Part shown: positions 36,342 to 44,685 of the stretch, piece by piece
How the letters are laid out: the number at the start of each line of letters is the position of its first letter
Position numbering within the stretch: position 1 is the stretch's first letter
Origin: Arthrobacter antibioticus
GTDB taxonomy: Bacteria > Actinomycetota > Actinomycetes > Actinomycetales > Micrococcaceae
DNA length: 64,000 nucleotides
Reading direction: 5' to 3'
NCBI RefSeq assembly: GCF_030063205.1
Contig: NZ_JASISQ010000004.1
Span: forward strand, 213,707 to 277,706
Notes under the pieces: generated by a model
What the model was told of the DNA's origin: nothing
The model's input: only the letters and a program-made list of their open reading frames with translations
Databases searched by the model: none
Translations under genes and position numbers: made by a program

Positions 36342-37856
36342 TCACACGGGTTCGCTTTCACGCTCTAGACTTTCATGGTTCTTATGGCCTTCAAGAGCGT
36401 CCTGAGGAATATTGTGGTCTTGTGCATTGGCCATACTTCCAGGGCCAGCAAGGGTAGTTACCGCGCCAATGCTGCTGATCTCTACCAGACCGGGCAATTC
36501 ACCGGGTGCACGCATATCCGCAAGAACGTCAGGGCTCGGGTGGCCTTGCAATGTTGCTGCGCTCAACACTGCTGGTGTTGCCCCGCTTACGCTCTTTGTG
36601 CGGCGCCGCCAAAGTGCCATGGCAACCAGGCCTATTATGGCTAGTACCCCGCAGATCAGCCCAACGATCACAAAGCCTGCCCACGGTGCGATCTTATCGA
36701 TCACGGCGCCGGCAAAAGGTGCACCCATGGCGCTGCCAAGGGTCATGGATGAGCCATACCACCCCATAGCCTCGCCACGGCGTTTTTCGGACACCAGATC
36801 GGCAATGTGCTCAGCACTTGATGTCAGGACAGGTGCGCAGAGCAATCCTGGCAGGATGCAGAGCAGACCCAGTGTCCACGCGGTAGTGGCAAATCCCATC
36901 GGAATAATCAAAATAGCCATCGCCATCAACAGCCACAACGGATTGATGGATCGCTTCAAAGCCCCGTAAATAATGGCACCAATGATGGATGAACCACACC
37001 AGAAGAAGAAGACAATCCCAAGGTCACCCACCCGATCGTTGTACCGCATAGTGGCTACCATTCCCACGTTTGTCCCGGCCAGGACCAGCCCTGCTCCCAG
37101 TGACGTCCCGAGGATGGCGAGTACCGCAATATTAAGCCAGCCCAGACTGTGTCTGGACCTGAGCCACAACCGTTTCAGGAAATGCTTTCCATCCAGCTCC
37201 GGCGCGCTTGGTTCTGCCCGGTCTTGAACTGGCTGGCCGTGAGCACCGTCCAGGGCCACATAGGCTCCACTTTGACCGGTGCGGGTGGGCGGATTGAACC
37301 ACATCAGGAAAACCCCTGCAAGAGAGGCACTCACGCCAATGATGACAAGTCCAACAACAGTGTGAGTAGTGGTTGCCAGCATGACACCAGCTGCTGGACC
37401 GATCATGAAAGTGATTTCCCCACCCATCGAGTCCAACGCATACGCGGTTCTGCGCTGTTCAGCAGGAACCATAACACCCAGGGCTTGGCGCACCACCGAG
37501 AAGATGGGCACAGCGAAAAGCCCGCCTATCACTGCGGCAATGATGAGCAGTTGGAAATTCAAGAAGGGTGCAACGCTCCACACAGTAATTTCAGCAATGA
37601 CTGAAGGCATGAGGGCTCGACGCAAACCGTAAATGTCCACAAGCCGCCCTCGCCAGGGAGCCCCGAACGCCATACCTATGGTGATGGCCGCTGCCACCAA
37701 ACCGGCGGAGGCATAACTAAGTTTCATGCTTTCCACCACATGCAGGGTCAGCAAGACTCCGGCTGCGGCATGTGGAATGCGTGCGATCATGGCAACTATC
37801 AGCAGCCTGCGCACTTGCCCGATGGCGAGAACTTTTCGGTAAGCAATAAAATTCAC
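36342..37856 (-). CDS. MFS transporter
   Basis: 504 residues with about 12 membrane segments, a cytosolic central loop (about 195-235) and a long polar C-terminal tail (about 430-504). RRLLIVAMIARIPHAAAGVLLTLHVV and APWRGRLVDIYGLRRALMPS (loop 2-3 motif A) mark the superfamily. Start is GTG with AAAGAG upstream. Substrate unknown. It lies downstream of sseB and may be part of the same transcript (61-bp gap). Confidence 0.87.
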   Translation of the reverse strand: MNFIAYRKVLAIGQVRRLLIVAMIARIPHAAAGVLLTLHVVESMKLSYASAGLVAAAITIGMAFGAPWRGRLVDIYGLRRALMPSVIAEITVWSVAPFLNFQLLIIAAVIGGLFAVPIFSVVRQALGVMVPAEQRRTAYALDSMGGEITFMIGPAAGVMLATTTHTVVGLVIIGVSASLAGVFLMWFNPPTRTGQSGAYVALDGAHGQPVQDRAEPSAPELDGKHFLKRLWLRSRHSLGWLNIAVLAILGTSLGAGLVLAGTNVGMVATMRYNDRVGDLGIVFFFWCGSSIIGAIIYGALKRSINPLWLLMAMAILIIPMGFATTAWTLGLLCILPGLLCAPVLTSSAEHIADLVSEKRRGEAMGWYGSSMTLGSAMGAPFAGAVIDKIAPWAGFVIVGLICGVLAIIGLVAMALWRRRTKSVSGATPAVLSAATLQGHPSPDVLADMRAPGELPGLVEISSIGAVTTLAGPGSMANAQDHNIPQDALEGHKNHESLERESEPV

Positions 37857-37917
37857 GGCAAAGCAACTCTTTCTTGTGCACCATCACAAAAAAGCAGCTG
37901 CGCTTCGTAGCGATGTA

Positions 37918-38808
37918 TTAGTTTTGCGGGTTGGAGCTGAGTAACCGAATTTGTACCGAATCAACGGCTAAGACAAAATCTTCATTTGCTGCCCAACATC
38001 CTTGCAGGTTGGCCAACACATCGTCTACTTCTGAGCGATCAAGTCCCGGTCGCAGTGTTAAGGTCACACTCAGCTCCGGGCCGGTACCTCCACCTAAAAC
38101 CAACTGTCCAGCCGGTTTAGTCAAAGTGTCCCACTGGGATCCTATGCCCTCACCGGCGGTTGCTGAAATGCTTACCACGAGGGGATGTCCCAGCGCATCA
38201 ACGGAGGCTTGAAGCACCTTATCAACAACAGGGTCGGCGTAACTGGGCAGCCAGTCTTTTTGTTGGGCTAGCGCCCACACCGCCGGCCGCCTGATAACAA
38301 AGGGCCGCTGTGAACCCGGATCCAGCACCAACAATTGAGCCTCTTCAGCAACAGCAGACAAGGCAGCACGGGCTGCGTAGACGGCAACGGGCCGCGCATC
38401 GCAATGCCAGCGCGTCAAAGCCGCCGCGTGTGAGAACACTGGAAGTGCTAAGCGGCCATCCGGACCCTGCACAGTTACCAGCGCCATGTCAGACTCTTTG
38501 TCTGAGACCAGGCCGTTCGCGCCAACCGTTTGCTCCGCCAGCTTGGCCACTATTGGAATAAACACACGCATTGTGGACAGCGAAGCCACAACTTCGGCTT
38601 CGCTGCCATGGCCTGTTGCCAGTGCTTCAAGGGCGGCGGCATAGCTGGGGTCTATAGCGCCGTCGTCGTTGTCAAAATTGTGGTACTTCTGTTCCCCAGC
38701 CAACTCACGGCCCTGCCAAGGCTGGCCGGCCGAATCCCGGCTACCACCGGCACCAGCCAAAGCCGCGGCAATATGCCCCGGGAGAACCTTCTTCGGCATC
38801 GCGGTCAT
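37918..38808 (-). CDS. SseB family protein
   Basis: 296 residues, SseB N-terminal-like domain at about 60-185 (VFIPIVAK...SDMALVTVQGPDGRLALPVFSHAAAL). The C-terminal part (LGGGTGPELSVTLTLRPGLDRSEVDDVLANL) is typical of actinobacterial members. Role unknown. Only 3 bp from hisA, as in related genomes, so it rides in the his operon. Confidence 0.87.
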   Translation of the reverse strand: MTAMPKKVLPGHIAAALAGAGGSRDSAGQPWQGRELAGEQKYHNFDNDDGAIDPSYAAALEALATGHGSEAEVVASLSTMRVFIPIVAKLAEQTVGANGLVSDKESDMALVTVQGPDGRLALPVFSHAAALTRWHCDARPVAVYAARAALSAVAEEAQLLVLDPGSQRPFVIRRPAVWALAQQKDWLPSYADPVVDKVLQASVDALGHPLVVSISATAGEGIGSQWDTLTKPAGQLVLGGGTGPELSVTLTLRPGLDRSEVDDVLANLQGCWAANEDFVLAVDSVQIRLLSSNPQN

Positions 38809-38811
38809 GAC

Positions 38812-39546
38812 CTACCGGCGGCCTGCAACATCAAGTGCCTGCGGCAGCGTGAACGCTCCGGAGTACAGCGCCTTGCCAATGATGGCTCCTTCAACACCGT
38901 CGCCAACCAGTCCGCGCAACACACGCAGGTCCTCCAAGCTGGAAATTCCACCCGATGCTACAACGGGCTTTGACGTACGGGCGCACATTTCACGCAACAG
39001 TTCCACATTAGGTCCGCGTAACGTGCCATCTTTAGTAACGTCGGTAACAACATAGCGGGCACAGCCGGCATCCTCCAGGCGTGCTAGAACTTCCCAGATA
39101 TCGCCGCCTTCTCTCGTCCAGCCACGACCTGCCAAAGTGGTACCACGCACATCTAGTCCCACAGCAATCTTGTCCCCAAAGCGTTCAATAACCTTGGCAG
39201 TCCATTCGGGGTTCTCCAGTGCAGCAGTACCCAAGTTGACCCGGCCAACACCCAATTCAAGTGCGCCTTCCAAAGAAGCATCATCCCGGATGCCACCAGA
39301 CAGCTCCACCTTAACAGTCAGAGCACCCACCATTTCCCGCAACAATTGAACGTTGGAGCCGCGTCCGAATGCGGCGTCGAGGTCAACAAGGTGAACCCAT
39401 TCTGCGCCGTCGTTCTGCCAGTTCAGCGCCGCTTCCAGGGGCGAACCGTAACCGGTTTCCGAGCCAGCCTCGCCCTGCACCAGGCGCACCGCCTGACCGT
39501 CCGCCACGTCTACTGCGGGCAACAATTCCAAAATGGGAGTAGTCAT
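38812..39546 (-). CDS. hisA: HisA/PriA: ProFAR isomerase, possibly also TrpF
   Basis: (beta/alpha)8 barrel of 244 residues isomerising ProFAR to PRFAR. Catalytic aspartates lie in [18 protein letters not shown] and [14 protein letters not shown]. The [13 protein letters not shown] loop is that of actinobacterial PriA, which also does the TrpF reaction in tryptophan synthesis; dual activity is inferred. ATG 39546 was chosen over 39594 for its GAGGAA ribosome site. Confidence 0.95.
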   Translation of the reverse strand: MTTPILELLPAVDVADGQAVRLVQGEAGSETGYGSPLEAALNWQNDGAEWVHLVDLDAAFGRGSNVQLLREMVGALTVKVELSGGIRDDASLEGALELGVGRVNLGTAALENPEWTAKVIERFGDKIAVGLDVRGTTLAGRGWTREGGDIWEVLARLEDAGCARYVVTDVTKDGTLRGPNVELLREMCARTSKPVVASGGISSLEDLRVLRGLVGDGVEGAIIGKALYSGAFTLPQALDVAGRR

Positions 39547-39624
39547 GGGTTCCTCAACGTCATTTGATCTGTATATGTGAAGTGACAGCGACAAAGCTGC
39601 CTGCGGAGAACTTACCCCGCAAAC

Positions 39625-39774
39625 TTAGAGCGTGAACATATAAGCTGCCACCAGCGACATGACAGCGAGCAAAGCGAAACTGATTGGTATCCACCGAGGC
39701 GTTTTCTGCTGATAGAACGTGTAAGCGCCGCCTATCAGCAAGCCAGCCAAGCCCATCAGCAGCAGCGACCACAT
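39625..39774 (-). CDS. Small two-helix membrane protein in the his operon
   Basis: 49 residues: [22 protein letters not shown], a short charged turn QQKTPRWIP, then ISFALLAVMSLVAAYMFTL. Two membrane helices with an in-in or out-out hairpin. Its ATG shares a base with the hisH stop (TAATG), so it is translated by coupling. An upstream in-frame start at 39807 would overlap hisH further. Function unknown; the coupling argues it is a real gene. Confidence 0.7.
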   Translation of the reverse strand: MWSLLLMGLAGLLIGGAYTFYQQKTPRWIPISFALLAVMSLVAAYMFTL

Positions 39775-40454
39775 TATTTGGCCACCTTGGTCAGCGAGAG
39801 CACCCAATTGCGCAGGAGGCGTGCACCGGCGTCACCCGATTTTTCCGGATGGAACTGAGTTGCACACAAAGGGCCATTTTCAATGGCAGCAATAAATGGT
39901 GCGCCATGCTCGGACCAGGTCACCAGCGGTGGACGCATCTTTGGTTGCAAAACCTCGAAGTCCCACTGCTGAACACCATAGGAATGCACAAAGTAGAAGC
40001 GTTCGCTTTCAACACCGTCAAACAACATTGAGCCTTCAGCGGCCTTGACCGTATTCCAGCCCATGTGCGGAACCACTTCGGCGGGAAGTAACTCAACCGT
40101 CCCTGGCCACTCCCCCATCCCTTCCGCATGAAGTCCGTGTTCAACACCGGCGTCAAAAAGGACCTGCATACCTACGCAAACACCCAGAACAGCACGGCCT
40201 CCAGCAACTCGACGGCCAATCATTCTCAACGCATCAACGTTTTTCAGCTCGGTCATGACTGACCCAAAAGCGCCTACGCCTGGTACCAGAAGCCCGTCTG
40301 CGTTAAGCACATCATCAGGCTTGGCACTGAGCGTCACAGTAGCGCCCGCACGTTCTAGAGCCCTTACTGCTGAGCGCACATTGCCGGAACCGTAGTCCAG
40401 AACCGTTACTGTTGGCTGGTGCGCAGCTGCTATGCCTGTTGCTCCAGAGCTCAC
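39774..40454 (-). CDS. hisH: Imidazole glycerol phosphate synthase, glutaminase subunit
   Basis: Class I glutamine amidotransferase supplying ammonia to HisF. The 226 residues have [20 protein letters not shown], the nucleophile cysteine in GVCVGMQ, and the His-x-Glu in FHPEKSG. It overlaps hisB by 4 nt. hisF is not in the window. Confidence 0.96.
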   Translation of the reverse strand: MSSGATGIAAAHQPTVTVLDYGSGNVRSAVRALERAGATVTLSAKPDDVLNADGLLVPGVGAFGSVMTELKNVDALRMIGRRVAGGRAVLGVCVGMQVLFDAGVEHGLHAEGMGEWPGTVELLPAEVVPHMGWNTVKAAEGSMLFDGVESERFYFVHSYGVQQWDFEVLQPKMRPPLVTWSEHGAPFIAAIENGPLCATQFHPEKSGDAGARLLRNWVLSLTKVAK

Positions 40455-41071
40455 AAAAGACCCTTCGTGGATGGAATCCCTGTCACCCGGGGATCAGGTT
40501 CAACAGCTGCACGCAACGCGCGGGCGAAGGCCTTGAACTGCGCTTCGACGATGTGGTGGGGATCCCTCCCTGCGATGAGAGTCATGTGCAGGCATATTTG
40601 CGCGTGCAAGGTAATGGCTTCAAAAACGTGACGGGTCAGGGAACCTGTGAAGTGACCACCAATCAAGTGATATTCCTGCCCGGCCGGTTCCCCTCCGTGG
40701 ACCAGGTAGGGGCGCCCCGAAAGGTCAACAACGGCGTTGGCAAGCGCTTCATCCAACGGCACAGTTGCCTCGCCAAAGCGGCGAATCCCTGCCTTGTTGC
40801 CCAGTGCTTCTTTCAAGACTTCACCCAAGGAGATGGCAACATCTTCGACCGTGTGGTGCGCATCGATGTGAGTATCGCCCGTAGCCTTGATGTTCATGTC
40901 GATCAGCGAGTGCTTCGAAAGCGCCGTCAGCATGTGGTCATAAAACGGGACGGACGTGTCGATGGTTGACACCCCTGTACCGTCCAGGTTGATCTCAACC
41001 ATGACGCTGGACTCACTCGTGGCTCGCTCCAAACGGGCCGTACGTCCCTGGCTGGGCGTGGTCTCAGTCAT
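40451..41071 (-). CDS. hisB: Imidazoleglycerol-phosphate dehydratase
   Basis: Mn-dependent dehydratase, 206 residues, monofunctional (no phosphatase domain). Metal-binding repeats [17 protein letters not shown]-like ([16 protein letters not shown]) and [23 protein letters not shown] ribosome site upstream. It overlaps hisH by 4 nt. Confidence 0.96.
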   Translation of the reverse strand: MTETTPSQGRTARLERATSESSVMVEINLDGTGVSTIDTSVPFYDHMLTALSKHSLIDMNIKATGDTHIDAHHTVEDVAISLGEVLKEALGNKAGIRRFGEATVPLDEALANAVVDLSGRPYLVHGGEPAGQEYHLIGGHFTGSLTRHVFEAITLHAQICLHMTLIAGRDPHHIVEAQFKAFARALRAAVEPDPRVTGIPSTKGLL

Positions 41072-41229
41072 TGCAGCAGTCCTTTGATTTGTGCGCTCGT
41101 TCCCCCGCTGTTTGCAGGCAGCATGGGGCTCGAACGATCCTCAGTGATTCATACCAGTTTAGAAGACAAGACGTGGGAAAGCCCAACCAGTGCCGTTCCA
41201 CACTTACGACGGCGTGAAATTGCCCCGTA

Positions 41230-42327
41230 TTAGTCGGCAAGAATGCCGCGGAGCCCGTCAAGGAACGCAGTTGTCTCGGCTTCCGTGCCCGCTGTAACGC
41301 GGAGGTGTCCGGGGATCCCAACGTCACGTATCAAAACACCCTGAGCCAAGAGGGCTTCCCAAACCTCATGAGGTTTTTCAAGTCCGCCAAAGAAGACAAA
41401 GTTTGAATCCGACGGTGCTGGGGAGAGTCCCAACAGTGTTAGTCCTTCAACGATCCGATCCCGCTGGATCTTGATCCGCTCCACGTTGGCCAGCAATGAC
41501 GTTGCATTCCGTAGGGCGGCAACCGCTGTAGCCTGTGTGATGGCCGAGAGGTGGTAGGGCAGCCGGACTAAACGCAGTGCGTCAGTGACTTCCGCAGCTG
41601 CGGCCATGTAACCCAACCGGGCACCGGCTAATGCGAATGCCTTGCTCATAGTGCGCGAAACCAGTAGGCGTGGACGACCAGGCAAGAGGCTGAGGGCGCT
41701 GGGCGTCCCGTCATGGGCAAACTCTGCATAGGCCTCATCGACGACGACCATGGTTTGCGTTGCCTCGCCCGCGTCATAAACGGCTTTAACAACATCTAAG
41801 CCCAAGGCGGTGCCCGTTGGGTTATTGGGTGAGCACAAGAAAACTATGTTGGGGCCATGGTGGCGCACCTGTGCGGCAGCTGATTCCGCGCTCAAAGCAT
41901 AGTCAGCGGCTCGGTTCCCAGCCAAATAGGCTGTGCCGGTTCCGCTGGCCAAAAGTGGGTACATCGAGTACGTCGGAGGAAATCCCATAACACTGCGGCC
42001 AGGACCACCAAAAGCCTGCAGCACCTGCTGCAGGACTTCGTTGGATCCATTGGCCGCCCACAAGTTCTCTTTGACCAGCCCATGGCCTAGGTATGCTGCC
42101 AGTTCTTGGCGCAAAGTAGTGAATTCTCTGTCAGGGTAGCGGTTAAGGCCTTCCAGCTCGCTTGCCACCGCACTAAGAATGGCTTCTCTGGCGTCCGCAG
42201 GAACACCGAAAGTATTCTCATTGACATTCAAAAGTATTGGTACATCAAGCTGGGGTGCACCATAGGGAAGCTGTCCACGCAGATCGTCACGGAGCGGCAG
42301 TTGGCTTAGGCGTTCAAACTGATCCAT
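41230..42327 (-). CDS. hisC: Histidinol-phosphate aminotransferase
   Basis: PLP-dependent class I/II aminotransferase, 365 residues. NENTFGVP, the FLCSPNNPTGTALG block, the PLP lysine in SRTMSKAFALAGARLGY and the C-terminal arginine in HLRVTAGT are visible. No Shine-Dalgarno; TAAGCT (42334-42339) is 6 nt from the ATG, predicting a leaderless mRNA. It heads the hisC-hisB-hisH-small gene-hisA-sseB run; the gap to hisB is 158 bp. hisD, which often precedes hisC, is absent here. Confidence 0.95.
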   Translation of the reverse strand: MDQFERLSQLPLRDDLRGQLPYGAPQLDVPILLNVNENTFGVPADAREAILSAVASELEGLNRYPDREFTTLRQELAAYLGHGLVKENLWAANGSNEVLQQVLQAFGGPGRSVMGFPPTYSMYPLLASGTGTAYLAGNRAADYALSAESAAAQVRHHGPNIVFLCSPNNPTGTALGLDVVKAVYDAGEATQTMVVVDEAYAEFAHDGTPSALSLLPGRPRLLVSRTMSKAFALAGARLGYMAAAAEVTDALRLVRLPYHLSAITQATAVAALRNATSLLANVERIKIQRDRIVEGLTLLGLSPAPSDSNFVFFGGLEKPHEVWEALLAQGVLIRDVGIPGHLRVTAGTEAETTAFLDGLRGILAD

Positions 42328-42670
42328 GGACCAAGCTTATTTGCTGAGAGCTGGAAAGTTCGAAACGGTGACGCCATGCGGACGCTATATCAGCCTCATG
42401 CTGGCATCTGTCCTCATCCAGGCTCAGCTATCCTCATCCAGGCTCTCGCATTCAGATTGCCTCCTGCAAGCGCCCTCCTGCAAACGGGAGGCTAGTCAAG
42501 CAACGTACGAATGCAACCCGCCGCCTTATTCGAACAATGAACGAATGAAATCAGCGACGTCACTCGAACGGTTGCCGAGGCGGCCGCACCTGCTAAGCAG
42601 CCAGGCCTCCAAGACTCCAAGACTCGAGCCTTGGTCCTGCTGTGGAGCCACAAGTGCTGTGAATTGCTTC
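42328..42670. other. Intergenic region upstream of hisC, repeat-rich
   Basis: No gene found. It contains the hisC -10 element (42334-42339), a 20-bp direct repeat (TCCTCATCCAGGCTC..., 42411-42430 and 42431-42450), a diverged 14-bp pair near 42463-42490 and an 8-bp pair CCAAGACT near 42608. In the usual actinobacterial order hisD can sit here; nothing resembling it remains. Confidence 0.6.
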
Positions 42671-43222
42671 TTATCTGGAAATTGGTACGTACAGGTGCTG
42701 TCCGGCCTGCAGAACTCCGCTGCCTAACTCGTTCAGGGCTACGATCTCTCGAACTACATCACGGACGTCGCCGTTTGGATTCGATGCGCGGGCGATACTC
42801 CACAGGCTATCTCCCTGCAGAACCGTCACGGACACGGCGTAATCAGCCATGTCAACGGCTGGATACTTGGCGGAGGCCTGTGCCGGAGTCGCTATCGAGC
42901 CAAGGATGATGGCCAAGGATACAAAAACCATCACCGCAGCGACTGCTATAGCTGGGATACCAAAGAGTACAAACCTGCCACGACGAGTCAACTGCACTCG
43001 CATCTGCGCGCCTTGACTCTGCACGAGCCCGTCCTTCACGAGCCCGTCCTTCACGACTCCGCCCTGCAAGGCTCCGCTCTGCACGTCTCCGCTCTGCACG
43101 TCTCCTACCTGTGGAGCGCTGCTCGCTCGCCCCTTGAGCCTGCTGGGGACAAAACCGCCCACCGGGAAGAAGCTTGTGTACTTGTTACTGCTTGTTGTTG
43201 CGGTGATAACCATTGCATTCAT
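42671..43222 (-). CDS. SOS-linked LysM membrane protein (ChiZ/YneA/DivS-like division inhibitor)
   Basis: 183 residues: cytosolic N-terminus with six pentapeptide repeats (about 40-70), one membrane helix (85-108), then an extracytoplasmic LysM domain (128-180, VTVLQGDSLWSIARA...VALNELGSGVLQAGQHLYVP) that binds peptidoglycan. It is divergent from lexA with LexA boxes between, as for mycobacterial Rv2719c (ChiZ), corynebacterial DivS and Bacillus YneA, which halt division during DNA damage. That role is inferred from position and domain. The repeat block is unlike the family. Confidence 0.85.
   Translation of the reverse strand: MNAMVITATTSSNKYTSFFPVGGFVPSRLKGRASSAPQVGDVQSGDVQSGALQGGVVKDGLVKDGLVQSQGAQMRVQLTRRGRFVLFGIPAIAVAAVMVFVSLAIILGSIATPAQASAKYPAVDMADYAVSVTVLQGDSLWSIARASNPNGDVRDVVREIVALNELGSGVLQAGQHLYVPISR
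43017..43106. repeat. 15-bp tandem repeat x6 in the LysM gene
   Basis: Units such as GAGCCCGTCCTTCAC and GTCTCCGCTCTGCAC repeat every 15 bp, encoding GDVQS, GDVQS, GALQG, GVVKD, GLVKD, GLVQS on the minus strand. They lie in the cytosolic part ahead of the membrane helix. Confidence 0.93.
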
Positions 43223-43304
43223 GATTTCTGGTCCTTTCGCCGTGGATCAAGATCCCTGGCCACCAACATCCATCGGATCAAATTTCCATGCTCTAAATCT
43301 TCGA

Positions 43305-43320
43305 TAGAACGTATGTTCTA
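43305..43320. promoter_or_regulatory. LexA box proximal to the LysM gene
   Basis: TAGAACGTATGTTCTA, a near-perfect palindrome with GAAC/GTTC half-sites, 82 bp upstream of the LysM gene start. It is placed to control that gene. Confidence 0.82.
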
Positions 43321-43373
43321 ATTAGCTACTAGTACAGTTTTAGCATCTATAGACGACACTTGCCAAGGGCTGC

Positions 43374-43389
43374 TAGAACAAATGTTTGA
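43374..43389. promoter_or_regulatory. LexA box at the lexA promoter
   Basis: TAGAACAAATGTTTGA keeps the GAAC...GTT core with a weaker right half. It overlaps the -35 element of the lexA promoter (43386-43391), as expected for autorepression. Confidence 0.7.
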
Positions 43390-43414
43390 AATTGCTTGGT
43401 TTGTGGCTTAAACT
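43386..43414 (+). promoter_or_regulatory. lexA promoter
   Basis: TTGAAA (43386-43391), a 17-bp spacer and TAAACT (43409-43414). Predicted transcription start near 43421, leaving a leader of about 78 nt to the lexA ATG. Confidence 0.65.
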
Positions 43415-43498
43415 TGTTAGACAAGGATTGGCCGCTATATGCAGTCCACCAGCAGGCACTGACATTGTTCAGGGCAGCCACGAAAGGACCCCGGAACC

Positions 43499-44242
43499 AT
43501 GGCGCTTCCAGAACCTCCGCACCGCATCCCTCAGGCACCTAGTCGCGCCGGAATGAAGGGGCTGACAGTCCGGCAGAAGAAGATCCTGGAGTGCATACAG
43601 CGCTCCATCGCAGACAAGGGCTACCCACCCTCCATGCGTGAGATCGGCGACTCCGTGGGGCTGGCGAGCCTGTCCAGCGTCACACACCAGTTGACCCAGC
43701 TTGAACGCCACGGCTATTTACGTCGCGACCCCAAGCGCCCACGCGCAATGGAAGTCCTCATACCGCTGGTACTGGACATTGGGGAGGTAGAAATCGAGGG
43801 GGTTAGCTCTCCGTCCAAGTTACGCAGTTCAAACGGGCTGAACTTTTCCGAACTCAGCAGTTCCTCTGACACGGCATTTGTGCCACTTGTGGGACGCATC
43901 GCAGCTGGTGGACCCATCCTGGCCGATCAATCCGTGGATGACATCATGCCTCTGCCTCGGCAGATCGTGGGCAGCGGGGAACTCTTCATGCTCAGAGTCC
44001 AGGGTGATTCCATGATCGACGCCGCCATCTGTGACGGCGATTGGGTTGTTATACGCCAGCAAAAAACAGCCAACAATGGGGACATTGTGGCTGCGCTACT
44101 GGAGGATGAGGCCACCGTGAAGACATTCCGGCAACGCGATGGCCATACCTGGTTATTACCCCAGAACACCCGCTACGAACCCATCCTGGGAGATCACGCG
44201 ACCATTATGGGCAAAGTGGTTTCTGTCCTTCGCAGTCTCTAG
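43499..44242 (+). CDS. lexA: LexA repressor
   Basis: SOS master repressor, 247 residues. Winged-helix domain at about 20-85 ([44 protein letters not shown]). Self-cleavage site IAAGG between Ala136 and Gly137; catalytic Ser171 (QGDSMID) and Lys208 (ATVKTF). Cleaved when RecA filaments form. LexA boxes precede it, the LysM gene, recA (56141) and the radical SAM gene (27868). Its last codons start a 17-bp tandem array. Confidence 0.98.
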   Translation: MALPEPPHRIPQAPSRAGMKGLTVRQKKILECIQRSIADKGYPPSMREIGDSVGLASLSSVTHQLTQLERHGYLRRDPKRPRAMEVLIPLVLDIGEVEIEGVSSPSKLRSSNGLNFSELSSSSDTAFVPLVGRIAAGGPILADQSVDDIMPLPRQIVGSGELFMLRVQGDSMIDAAICDGDWVVIRQQKTANNGDIVAALLEDEATVKTFRQRDGHTWLLPQNTRYEPILGDHATIMGKVVSVLRSL

Positions 44243-44276
44243 CGCCGCACAGTCTCTAGTGCCGCACGGTCTCTAG
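44233..44276. repeat. 17-bp tandem repeat x2.6 at the lexA stop
   Basis: CAGTCTCTAGCGCCGCA starts at 44233, 44250 and (partial, one change) 44267. The first copy includes the lexA TAG stop, so the 3' end of lexA has been duplicated outward. Confidence 0.9.
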
Positions 44277-44685
44277 CCAGGCGCTTCGAGACTCGGCAAA
44301 GCCAGGGCTCACCAACTAGGGAACGCACCAACAAAGAGCCCTCCAATAAACAGCGCACCAATGAACAGCGCTCCGACAGACAGTGAGCGAACGGATAGTG
44401 AGCCTCAAGGGGAAACGGTCCTCATAACCACGCGCCTGCAGGCCTTGGCGCCTGAATCTCCTAACCTGAGCCGATGGTGGCCTTGATAAAGCCGCCATCA
44501 GTTCCGGTGCCGAAAGAGTGGGGCCGAAAGAGTGGGGCCGAAAGAGTGTAGCCAAGGAATATGCGCCGGACACAATGCCCGGCCCCGCCTTGTGGGTTTT
44601 TGTTGGTGGCTGCCCGCCACGGCTGCCTAGCACTCACTGGAGGTTGTTCGCCAATTACTGGCGCCCGGCGGCTACCGGCTGCTTA
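44277..44685. other. Gene-free region between lexA and dinG with degraded coding-like repeats
   Basis: No intact gene. On the minus strand, about 44315-44390 reads SLSVGALFIGALFIGGLFVGAF and then a stop, a hydrophobic pentapeptide run with 15-bp periodicity but closed upstream by a TGA. A 14-bp repeat CGAAAGAGTGGGGC lies at 44511-44550 (starts 44511, 44525, 44539). These look like remains of a membrane protein and slippage arrays. Confidence 0.55.

Noticed and set aside
42529-42552. LexA-like sequence TTCGAACAATGAACGAAT upstream of hisC
   Set aside because: The left half-site fits but the right half is a direct repeat (AACGAA) rather than the inverted GTTCGA, and hisC is not a damage gene.
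44316-44633. 105-codon minus-strand ORF between lexA and dinG
   Set aside because: Cys/Arg-rich composition, no motifs, spans two tandem arrays; the hydrophobic repeat is in a different frame. Not supported as a gene.
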